Shown: positions 1-5,231 of the stretch, piece after piece | Numbering within the stretch: position 1 is the stretch's first letter | Layout: the number at the start of each line of letters is the position of its first letter | From: Pseudomonas sp. | Lineage (GTDB): Bacteria; Pseudomonadota; Gammaproteobacteria; Pseudomonadales; Pseudomonadaceae | Assembly (NCBI GenBank): GCA_003488145.1 | Contig: DNMQ01000491.1 | Location: forward strand, 1-6,841 | DNA length: 6,841 nucleotides | Reading direction: 5' to 3' | Notes under the pieces: generated by a model | Database searches by the model: none | Told to the model about the DNA's origin: nothing | The model's input: only the letters and a program-made list of their open reading frames with translations | Translations under genes and position numbers: made by a program

Positions 1-84
1 GACACATCCGGAGAAGGTCAGGATCCCGACTGTGGAACCTGCCGCAGGATTGACCACGCTGCGCCGCCCCTACCGTCTCAGACT
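1..84. other. Left-edge stretch without a recognised gene
   Basis: Several frames stay open across this short stretch, but none gives a peptide that I recognise, and none has a start with a ribosome binding site. One forward frame is open from the window edge to a TAA at 139-141, so the tail of a gene entering from the left cannot be excluded. However, that frame runs through the repeat that follows, which argues against it. Confidence 0.3.
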
Positions 85-110
85 GGTGGATGTAACATGC
101 GACATCCACC
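85..110. repeat. Hairpin copy 1 of the intergenic repeat
   Basis: The inverted arms ggtggatgt (85-93) and acatccacc (102-110) are perfectly complementary over 9 bp with an 8-nt loop, aacatgcg. The loop differs from copies 2 and 3, which carry taaaagcg and aaaaagcg. Confidence 0.75.
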
Positions 111-183
111 CTTCGCCAAAACCCTGCGCCAGCCGCAGTAATGTAGGGTCGACAGCGCTTCACCGATCCCCCAATCAGAGGCC

Positions 184-209
184 GGTTGATGTTAAAAGCG
201 ACCTCCACC
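184..209. repeat. Hairpin copy 2 of the intergenic repeat (imperfect arms)
   Basis: The arms ggttgatgt (184-192) and acctccacc (201-209) carry one change each relative to the perfect copies (g to t in the left arm, a to c in the right). They are not compensatory, so the stem is weakened. This is consistent with an older, decaying copy. Confidence 0.65.
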
Positions 210-271
210 CTACGCCAAAATCCCGCGTCACCCGCAGCAACGTACGATCCATCGATCCACCTAGCGCGTCC

Positions 272-297
272 GGTGGATGTAAAAAGCGACATCCACC
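272..297. repeat. Hairpin copy 3 of the intergenic repeat (perfect arms)
   Basis: Arms ggtggatgt (272-280) and acatccacc (289-297) pair perfectly around the loop aaaaagcg. The tail ctacg (298-302) matches the tail of copy 2. This copy is closest to the form I would take as the family consensus. Confidence 0.75.
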
Positions 298-307
298 CTA
301 CGTCACT

Positions 308-317
308 GATGATCATC
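308..317. other. 10-bp perfect palindrome gatgatcatc
   Basis: This is a perfect twofold-symmetric 10-mer lying between the repeat block and the end of the 385-1026 gene. It could be a protein-binding site or chance. No gene start is close by on either strand, which makes an operator role unlikely. Confidence 0.25.
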
Positions 318-356
318 GTGAGAGTGAGGCCGCAGCGTCGTGCATCCAGTGGTCAA

Positions 357-381
357 TCGGCGCCTTTTGGCGAGGCGCCGA
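357..381 (-). terminator. Possible terminator stem-loop after the TIP30-like gene
   Basis: The arms tcggcgcc (357-364) and ggcgccga (374-381) form an 8-bp GC-rich stem with a 9-nt loop, three bases past the stop codon of the minus-strand gene that ends at 385. Read on the minus strand it is followed by ttgacc, not by a run of T. It is therefore either a weak or factor-assisted terminator, or an mRNA 3'-end stabilising hairpin. Confidence 0.4.
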
Positions 382-384
382 CAG

Positions 385-1026
385 TCATTTCCCCAGCTTG
401 CGCAACTCGTCCGATTCGACGATGCGCACGCCGTCGCCTTCCTCCAGCGCCAGTCGCCACAGCGCGCGGGCGAGGGTGCAGGTCTCGATACCGTGGTACT
501 TGCCCGGCAGCAATTGCGACAGCGGCGCCGCGATGCGCTCGCTCAATCGCGGCTCAAGGCGCGGCCCGATCAGCTGCGATGGTCGCGCAATGGTCAGCTG
601 CGGCCAGTCCTGCTGCTGCAATGCCGCCTCCATTTCGCCTTTGACCTTGAGGTAGAAGATCGAACTGTCCGGGTTGGCCCCCAGAGAGCTGATCACCAGC
701 AGGTGACGCGCGCCCATCTCCTTAGCCCGGCGGGCAAACGCCAGCACCAGATCATGATCGATGGCGCGGAACGCCTCCTGGCCACCGGCCTGCTTTAGCG
801 TGCTGCCCAGGCAGCAGAAGGCCGTGTCGATCTCGCCGCCCAGCGTTGGCAGCAACGCCAGCAGCTCTCCGACCGGGTTTTCCAGGCGCTGATGGGCCGC
901 CAATGGCCTGCGTGTGGGCGCCAGCACGCGTTCGACGGTGGGTTCGTTGAGCAGGCGATCGAGCAGGTGCTCGCCAGTGAGTCCGGTGGCGCCGGCAAGC
1001 AGAATGCGCTGTGGCGTCAAATACAT
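385..1026 (-). CDS. TIP30/HTATIP2-like NAD(P)-binding Rossmann-fold protein
   Basis: This encodes a 213-residue cytosolic protein of the atypical short-chain dehydrogenase type. The nucleotide-binding loop GATGLTG is at residues 12-18. CCLGST (about 71-76) and VISSLGA (about 111-117) are as in the HTATIP2/YwnB-type NAD(P)H-binding group, and an SDR-like YxxxK (Y125, K129) follows at YLKVKGEME. The late motif [10 protein letters not shown] (about 147-156) is also typical. The substrate cannot be told from sequence. The start at 1026 (MYLTPQ) is chosen because AGGAGC lies 8 nt upstream and the Rossmann strand begins directly after it. A longer in-frame start at 1158 would add 44 basic, unstructured residues and lie inside the neighbouring gene. 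The gene follows the MORN-protease gene by only 19 nt, so it is probably the last gene of that operon. Family assignment is firm, function is not. Confidence 0.88.
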   Translation of the reverse strand: MYLTPQRILLAGATGLTGEHLLDRLLNEPTVERVLAPTRRPLAAHQRLENPVGELLALLPTLGGEIDTAFCCLGSTLKQAGGQEAFRAIDHDLVLAFARRAKEMGARHLLVISSLGANPDSSIFYLKVKGEMEAALQQQDWPQLTIARPSQLIGPRLEPRLSERIAAPLSQLLPGKYHGIETCTLARALWRLALEEGDGVRIVESDELRKLGK

Positions 1027-1045
1027 GGTCTTGCTCCTGTGGCGA

Positions 1046-2719
1046 TCATTGGGTGGCGCGCCGCTGCCGCAGCTCCTGCCAGCGTTGGACGACCGCTTCC
1101 GGCGCCCAAATTTGCGGTTCCGATGCCTGATAGTCGTCGGCCTGCTCGCGTTCGGCAACTTTTGCTGCGGCCAGCGTGAAGGCCTGCACGATATCGTCGG
1201 TTTCCTGCAGCGCTTCGGCGAACAGTGCGCGGCCGAAGTAGGTGAAATCGCTCTGTTCGGAGCAGCCGAAGGACACGCGATCGGCGCGTGCGGCGGTCAT
1301 GATCAGCGTCTGCTCGTTCTTCAGTGGCTCGATGAAACCGCCGGAATAGCAGGCCGAGATCACCAGGATGACCTTGCGCTTGGCGAGCGGCGCGAGCAGT
1401 TGCGCCAGATCCGCTGCCGGCAGGTCGTCCAGCGAAAGACGCGGCTGGTTCAGTACCAGTTCGTGGTCCGCCGAACCGTGGCTGGTGAAATAGAGAAAGA
1501 TCAGGTCTTCCTCGCCACTGCGTTCGGCCAGCGCGCGAATCGCTCGGGTCAGGTTCTCCCGGGTCGCCAGCGGCCGGTCGACGAGATGGTCGCGGTGGTT
1601 GACCAGGCTGAGTTGGCCATGGGCGGCGAAACGCTCGGCGAGCAGCTTCTGTACGTAATCGGTTTCGCGCATGAACACGCTCTGCCGGCCATCGCCGGCC
1701 ACGGTCAGCGTATAGAGGTCCTGGGCAGGGCTGGAAGGCGGTAGCGCACTGATCGCACGCTCGAGCAGCGAGCCCTGTTCCAGCAGGGCGAGCTCGAGCG
1801 GGTCCGATAGCGCGTCTGCCTGCTCGTCGCGGACGCGTCGGTCATTACGCCAGCTGCCGCGCAGCTCGGTGCCGTCGGCCTGGGTCAGTACGCCCTCGCC
1901 GTGGAAGTGTCCGTGGCGGAAACCGCCGGTATAGACGCTGCCGTCTGCGCGATCGAGACGGCCCTGACCGTGGTAGCGCCAGTTGCGGAACTGCCCGCTG
2001 TAGCGGCTGCCATCGCTGGCGACATAAGTGCCGGTGCCGCTCAGTTCGCCGTGGACGAAGGTGCCGTTCCAGGCGTTGCCCTCGCTGTCCTCGTAGCGTC
2101 CCTGGCCATGAAACTGATCGTTCTCGAACTGGCCGCTGTAGCGCTCGCCATGCTCGGTCGAAAAGCTGCCTTCGCCGTTCAAGTTGCCCGCGTTGAAATG
2201 CCCGCTGAGTTGACCATTGGCGTCGCTGCGGGTGCCCGGTCCATCCGGCTGGCCTTTGCTGAACTGCCCTCGATGACTGAAGCCGTCGGCATATTCCAGG
2301 CTGCCCTGGCCGTGGTAGAGGTTGTTGCGAAACTCGCCTTCGTAGACCGTACCGTCCTGGCTGAAGCGCCCGTGGCCATGCATGCGTCCGGCCTGGAATT
2401 CGCCCTCGTAGACGCCACCCTCGACATAGCTGAAACGGCCCAGGCCGTCGAACAAGCCGTGCCTGAACTCACCCTCGTAGCGATCGCCTGTTGCGCTTTG
2501 CCAGGTGCCCAGGCCATGCCATTGGCCGTCCTTGAATTGGCCGAGGTAGTAGCTGCCGTTCGGGTAGTCGATACGACCGCTGCCCTGCAGCAAGCCGTCG
2601 ACGATTTCGCCGCGATAGCGGCCGCCATCCGGCAGCACTCCATCGGCAGGGGTGAGAGGCTCGCCCTCGCCGCAGGCGGTGAGCAGACCAAGTAACAGGA
2701 AGGGAAGAAGACGCAGCAT
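1046..2719 (-). CDS. MORN-repeat lipoprotein with C-terminal caspase/legumain-like (C13) cysteine protease domain
   Basis: This encodes 557 residues. A lipoprotein signal peptide comes first: a hydrophobic stretch at 4-13, then lipobox LTAC with the lipidated Cys at 16. Residue +2 is Gly rather than Asp, so outer-membrane sorting is expected. Residues 33-282 hold eleven MORN repeats of 22-24 residues (pattern YxGxFxxGxxHGxG), and a twelfth partial repeat follows to about 296. After a linker, about 335-515 is a C13/caspase-like domain: YFTSHGS gives the likely catalytic His (H414) and [10 protein letters not shown] the catalytic Cys (C457), each after a hydrophobic strand. MORN arrays bind lipids or proteins in other systems; substrates here are unknown. 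The start at 2719 is forced: an in-frame TGA sits 12 nt upstream. Its ribosome binding site is weak, and an inverted repeat abuts the ATG. It lies between the hydratase gene (77 nt away) and the TIP30-like gene (19 nt away). Domain calls are firm; proteolytic activity is inferred. Confidence 0.92.
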   Translation of the reverse strand: MLRLLPFLLLGLLTACGEGEPLTPADGVLPDGGRYRGEIVDGLLQGSGRIDYPNGSYYLGQFKDGQWHGLGTWQSATGDRYEGEFRHGLFDGLGRFSYVEGGVYEGEFQAGRMHGHGRFSQDGTVYEGEFRNNLYHGQGSLEYADGFSHRGQFSKGQPDGPGTRSDANGQLSGHFNAGNLNGEGSFSTEHGERYSGQFENDQFHGQGRYEDSEGNAWNGTFVHGELSGTGTYVASDGSRYSGQFRNWRYHGQGRLDRADGSVYTGGFRHGHFHGEGVLTQADGTELRGSWRNDRRVRDEQADALSDPLELALLEQGSLLERAISALPPSSPAQDLYTLTVAGDGRQSVFMRETDYVQKLLAERFAAHGQLSLVNHRDHLVDRPLATRENLTRAIRALAERSGEEDLIFLYFTSHGSADHELVLNQPRLSLDDLPAADLAQLLAPLAKRKVILVISACYSGGFIEPLKNEQTLIMTAARADRVSFGCSEQSDFTYFGRALFAEALQETDDIVQAFTLAAAKVAEREQADDYQASEPQIWAPEAVVQRWQELRQRRATQ

Positions 2720-2748
2720 GCGGACATCCGCTCAGGCAGGACGTCCGC
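2720..2748 (-). promoter_or_regulatory. Inverted repeat abutting the start codon of the MORN-protease gene
   Basis: The arms gcggac (2720-2725) and gtccgc (2743-2748) are complementary. In the minus-strand mRNA the 3' arm ends at the base before the ATG. The region between them holds the only candidate Shine-Dalgarno bases (a GAGCGG-like stretch). A competing smaller palindrome, gcggacatccgc (2720-2731), overlaps the right side. Folding could limit initiation, but no experiment or conservation data support this. Confidence 0.3.
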
Positions 2749-2763
2749 AGTATGCCGCAAACC

Positions 2764-2798
2764 GAGCGGGCTGCGACAATCGCGCAGAGTTGCCGCTC
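2764..2798 (-). terminator. Nested stem-loop at the end of the hydratase gene
   Basis: The outer arms are gagcgg (2764-2769) and ccgctc (2793-2798). The inner arms are ctgcg (2771-2775) and cgcag (2783-2787). The structure begins at the stop codon of the minus-strand hydratase gene and is followed on that strand by ggttt, too short for a classical T tract. It may attenuate transcription between the hydratase and the MORN-protease gene, or merely cap the mRNA end. Confidence 0.35.
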
Positions 2799-3252
2799 AG
2801 AGGACGCACAGCGCCAGCGTTTCGGCGATATAGGCCGGTTTTTCCGAGCCTTCGATCTCCATCACCGCGCGCGCCTTGAGCAGCCATTGCCCGGGATTCT
2901 TCTCGTAGGCATCGATCAGCGTCAGTCCCAGGCGCACCCGCGAGCCGACCCTCACTGGCTGGATGAAGCGCAGGCTGTCCAGCCCATAGTTGACGCCCAT
3001 CCGCGTGCCTTCCGGCACCACCATAAGGTCGCCAGACAACATCGGCAGCAACGACAGCGACAGGAAGCCATGGGCAATAGTGCCGCCGAACGGTGTTTGC
3101 GCGGCTTTTTCGGCATCGATGTGGATGAACTGGTGATCGCCGGTGCAGTCGGCGAACTGGTTGACGCGCTGCTGATCGACGGTCAGCCACTCGGAGTGGC
3201 CCAGTTCCTTGCCGATGTAATCCTTGAGCTGTGCGACGGGTACCTGTGGCAT
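2797..3252 (-). CDS. MaoC-family (R)-specific enoyl-CoA hydratase, NodN/Rv0130-like
   Basis: This encodes a 151-residue single hot-dog-fold protein, the usual length for single-domain MaoC hydratases. The hydratase-2 motif is clear: FADCTGDHQFIHID at about 33-46, with the catalytic Asp39 and His44 spaced D-x4-H, followed by PFGGTIAHGFLSLSLLP (about 54-70). The GDHQ(W/F)IH version is characteristic of the NodN/Rv0130 subgroup. Known members add water to trans-2-enoyl-CoA to give (R)-3-hydroxyacyl-CoA; the chain-length preference here cannot be read. The start at 3252 is supported by a strong AGGAGG about 5 nt upstream. It is the first minus-strand gene of the block, divergent from the cidA/lrgB-type operon, and could be transcribed with the two genes that follow it, unless the stem-loop at its end stops the polymerase. 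Confidence 0.93.
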   Translation of the reverse strand: MPQVPVAQLKDYIGKELGHSEWLTVDQQRVNQFADCTGDHQFIHIDAEKAAQTPFGGTIAHGFLSLSLLPMLSGDLMVVPEGTRMGVNYGLDSLRFIQPVRVGSRVRLGLTLIDAYEKNPGQWLLKARAVMEIEGSEKPAYIAETLALCVL

Positions 3253-3481
3253 GTGTCCTCCTGATTGTTCTTGTATGGCTGCAGCGATGTGCAGTCTGAC
3301 TAGAGAGGGGCAGTGCCGGGCCCGAAGCGGCCGACTGGCTCTGCGTCATTTACAGCTCTAGATCAGCACGGGCAGGCGTCGCGGCAAACCAGCATCGGCA
3401 CCGCGAATGGCCCGTCATAGCGCTGCGCGGGCGCCTGCCGGCGTTGCCCTTTATACTGTCGCAATTTTGCGGGAGGCTCCC
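3253..3481. promoter_or_regulatory. Divergent promoter region between the hydratase and the cidA/lrgA-type gene
   Basis: These 229 bp separate two divergent gene sets and must hold promoters for both. An inverted pair ctagag / ctctag lies around 3300 and 3356 but is too short and too widely separated to call an operator. I see no recognisable RNA, riboswitch or small gene. On the minus side, a weak -10-like atacaag lies just upstream of the hydratase ribosome binding site, without a convincing -35. Confidence 0.55.
3452..3457 (+). promoter_or_regulatory. Candidate -10 box (tatact) for the cidA/lrgB-type operon
   Basis: tatact lies 24 bp upstream of the start codon at 3482, and the local sequence is AT-richer than its surroundings. 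No good -35 is found at 16-18 bp spacing, so the promoter may need an activator (a LysR-type regulator is usual for Cid operons in other bacteria, but none is encoded in this window). Confidence 0.35.
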
Positions 3482-3844
3482 ATGCTGCTCAGAGGCCTGA
3501 CCTGGCTGGTCGCATTCCAGTTGCTCGGCACCGTCCTCAATGTGCTGTTTCTGCCCATGCTGCCGGGCCCCATCATCGGCATGGTGCTGCTGTTCGCCGG
3601 CCTGCTGGCGCGGGGCCGGGCCAGCGAATCGCTGCAGCTGGCGGCGAGCAGCCTGTTGCGCTACCTGCCGCTGCTGCTGGTACCGCCGGCGGTTGGGGTG
3701 ATGGCCTATACGGAGGCGATCCTTGATGACTTCTGGGCCATCGTCGGCGTGCTGGTAATTTCGCTGCTGGTCTCGCTGGTCTTCACCGGCTGGCTGATGC
3801 AGACGCTGATCCGGCGCAAGCAGCGTCAGCAGGAGGGCGCATGA
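3482..3844 (+). CDS. CidA/LrgA family holin-like membrane protein
   Basis: This encodes a 120-residue integral inner-membrane protein with about four hydrophobic segments (roughly 6-25, 28-43, 58-77, 85-108) and a basic C-terminal tail (RRKQRQQ). The family hallmarks are the PGPIIGMVLLF stretch (28-38) and LLVPPAVGVM (65-74). In Staphylococcus and others, CidA/LrgA proteins are holin-like and affect murein hydrolase activity, overflow metabolism and small-acid transport, always with a CidB/LrgB partner. Here the partner follows with a 4-nt overlap. The start at 3482 is chosen for the gggagg at 3471-3476 with 5-nt spacing. An in-frame ATG at 3407 would add 25 residues across the promoter and lacks such a site. 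Whether it behaves as CidA or LrgA cannot be decided from sequence. Confidence 0.92.
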   Translation: MLLRGLTWLVAFQLLGTVLNVLFLPMLPGPIIGMVLLFAGLLARGRASESLQLAASSLLRYLPLLLVPPAVGVMAYTEAILDDFWAIVGVLVISLLVSLVFTGWLMQTLIRRKQRQQEGA

Positions 3845-4560
3845 TCGAACTGCACTGGCAGGCCGCCTGGGAGGCGCTGATCCATCATCCGCTGTTCGGT
3901 GTGGCTATTACCCTGGCTGTCTTCCAGTTGGCGTATGCGGCGTATGAGAAGACCCGCTGGGTATTCCTGCAGCCGGTTCTAGTGTCGATGACGCTGATCG
4001 TCGGCATCCTCCTGCTATGTGGTATCGACTATGACGAATACCGCATCAGTGCGCAGTGGCTGACGCTGCTGCTGGGGCCGGCCACCGTTGCGCTGGCCGT
4101 GCCGCTGTACCTGAACCTGCGGCGGATTCGCGAGTTGTTCGGCCCGATCGTGATCACTTTGCTGGTCGCCGGTGTGTTTGCCACGGCGCTGGGCATGGCC
4201 CTGGCTTGGGCTTTCGGCGCGGATGACATGATCCTGATGACCCTGGCGCCGAAGTCGGTCACTTCGCCGATCGCCATGCTGGTGGCCGAGCAGATCGGCG
4301 GCGTGGTGGCGCTGGCGGCGGTGTTCGTGATGATCACCGGCGTGCTCGGGGCGATTCTCGGTCCGGAACTGTTGCGCCGGTTTGGCGTTCAGCATCCTGC
4401 GGCCCGCGGCATTGCGCTCGGGCTGACCGCCCACGCCGTGGGCACTGCGCAGGCGCTGCAGGAAAGCGACGAATGCGGTGCGTTCGCGGCCCTGGCCATG
4501 AGCCTGATGGGGGTAATGACTGCGGTGCTGTTGCCGCTGGTGGTTGCCTTGCTGCTGTGA
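3841..4560 (+). CDS. lrgB: LrgB/CidB family membrane protein
   Basis: This encodes 239 residues, the normal family length, with about six to seven membrane segments. The two family signatures are present: LAPKSVTSPIAMLVAEQIGG (135-154) and the C-terminal stretch with RGIALGLTAHAVGTAQALQ (189-207), followed by a small-residue helix (GAFAALAMSLMG). LrgB/CidB proteins act with the small CidA/LrgA partner in the inner membrane. Proposed roles are control of lysis and transport of pyruvate or glycolate-type acids, as in the plant homologue PLGG1. The ATG overlaps the stop of the preceding gene (ATGA at 3841-3844), which implies translational coupling. The next gene begins 10 nt after its stop. Family identity is firm; the cargo is not known. 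Confidence 0.94.
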   Translation: MIELHWQAAWEALIHHPLFGVAITLAVFQLAYAAYEKTRWVFLQPVLVSMTLIVGILLLCGIDYDEYRISAQWLTLLLGPATVALAVPLYLNLRRIRELFGPIVITLLVAGVFATALGMALAWAFGADDMILMTLAPKSVTSPIAMLVAEQIGGVVALAAVFVMITGVLGAILGPELLRRFGVQHPAARGIALGLTAHAVGTAQALQESDECGAFAALAMSLMGVMTAVLLPLVVALLL

Positions 4561-4570
4561 TGGAGTCGCC

Positions 4571-5155
4571 ATGAGATTGCCGTTGTTCCCGCTGGATACC
4601 GTGCTGTTCCCCGGTTGTTTTCTCGACCTGCAGATATTCGAGGCACGCTATCTCGACATGGTCAGCCAGTGCCTCAAGGCCGGGCATGGCTTTGGAGTGG
4701 TGCACATTCTGGATGGCAAGGAGGTTGGCGCAGCACCGGCGGCGTTCTCTCATATCGGTTGCGAAGCGCTGATTCGCGACTGGCAACAGCTGCCCAACGG
4801 CCTGTTGGGTATCCGGGTCGAAGGCGGGCGGCGCTTCGATGTGCAATCGTTCGAAATACTGCGTGACCAGCTGGCCGTCGCCCAAGTCGCCTGGCGCAGC
4901 GAAGCAGACAGCCAGCCACTGGCCGAGCAGCACGCCGACCTCATCGTACTGCTCGCCGCGCTGGGTCAGCATCCGATGGTGAAAACCCTGGGGCTGGGCG
5001 GCGCGGTGAGCGATCAGGCAGCTCTGGCCAGTCAGCTGGCCTACCTGTTGCCATTCGATGCGGAGCAGAAGATCGAATTGCTGGGGCTGGACGAGCCAGC
5101 GTCGCAGCTCGAGCAGATTCAAAGTCTGCTCGAGCAATTGCAGGACGGGGCGTAA
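4571..5155 (+). CDS. Free-standing Lon N-terminal (substrate-binding) domain protein
   Basis: This encodes a 194-residue cytosolic protein consisting only of the Lon N-terminal domain, without the AAA+ or protease parts of true Lon. The signature LPLFPLDTVLFPG (3-15) followed by LDLQIFEARYLDM (18-30) is typical of the family. The C-terminal helical bundle with LLPFDAEQKIELLGLDE and a leucine-rich end (about 156-191) matches the three-helix tail of these proteins. The family is thought to bind peptides or partners; no enzymatic activity is known to me. The start at 4571 has ggag at 4562-4565, 5 nt before the ATG. A start at 4544 would overlap the LrgB coding end and add nine cysteine-rich residues not seen in the family. 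It sits 10 nt after the LrgB gene, so it is the third gene of the operon. Confidence 0.92.
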   Translation: MRLPLFPLDTVLFPGCFLDLQIFEARYLDMVSQCLKAGHGFGVVHILDGKEVGAAPAAFSHIGCEALIRDWQQLPNGLLGIRVEGGRRFDVQSFEILRDQLAVAQVAWRSEADSQPLAEQHADLIVLLAALGQHPMVKTLGLGGAVSDQAALASQLAYLLPFDAEQKIELLGLDEPASQLEQIQSLLEQLQDGA

Positions 5156-5168
5156 GGCGTGTCGCCCC
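5147..5168 (+). terminator. Possible stem-loop at the end of the cidA/lrgB/Lon-N operon
   Basis: The arms ggggcg (5147-5152) and cgcccc (5163-5168) enclose a 10-nt loop that includes the TAA stop. No T tract follows. It is the only stem in the 76-bp gap between the converging genes, so termination here is plausible but weakly supported. Confidence 0.35.
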
Positions 5169-5231
5169 CGTGTGTTCGCCAGCGTGACCTAGGGCCGCAC
5201 CGGCCAACCTTGGTGTCGCTAGAGAAGGTCG

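Larger units (their letters stand above)
85..302. repeat. Degenerate tandem repeat of about 90-100 bp, each unit headed by a hairpin
   Basis: Three copies of a hairpin start at 85, 184 and 272 (spacing 99 and 88). The stretch after the first hairpin (111-150) aligns without gaps at offset 99 to the stretch after the second (210-249), with about 31 of 40 bases identical by eye, including the shared core cgccaaaa and a shared ccgcag. This is therefore a tandem duplication of a unit containing hairpin plus spacer, now diverged, with the third copy reduced to its hairpin and the cctacg tail. The hairpins resemble short intergenic palindromes that I recall as common in P. stutzeri-type genomes; that recollection is unverified. 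No cas genes are present and spacers are similar rather than unique, so this is not a CRISPR array. Confidence 0.75.

Noticed and set aside
85..302. CRISPR array
   Set aside because: There are only three hairpins, the spacing is uneven at 88-99 bp, the spacers are related to each other, and no cas genes are present.
32..798. Overlapping plus-strand open frames at the left edge
   Set aside because: They run through the hairpin repeats and antisense to the TIP30-like gene, give low-complexity Arg/Ser/Ala-rich peptides, and overlap each other.
1027..1158. Longer N-terminus for the TIP30-like protein
   Set aside because: The extension lies inside the upstream gene and is basic and unstructured, while the ATG at 1026 has a good ribosome binding site directly before the Rossmann fold.
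914..1744. Plus-strand open frame of 276 codons
   Set aside because: It is antisense to the protease domain of the MORN gene, whose motifs (SHGS, SACYSGG) are clear on the minus strand.
1901..2695. Long plus-strand open frame of 264 codons, rich in Ala and Val
   Set aside because: It lies fully antisense to the MORN repeats. Its length follows from GC-rich periodic codons on the other strand, and it has no family resemblance or ribosome binding site.
2732..3349. Alternative minus-strand frame of 205 codons over the hydratase
   Set aside because: It is a shadow of the hydratase in another frame. The peptide is Arg/His-rich without motifs, whereas the MaoC signature is clear in the chosen frame.
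4334..5137. Minus-strand open frame of 267 codons
   Set aside because: It is antisense to the LrgB end and the Lon-N gene, both with strong family motifs. The peptide is Gln/Arg/Ala-rich and unrecognised.
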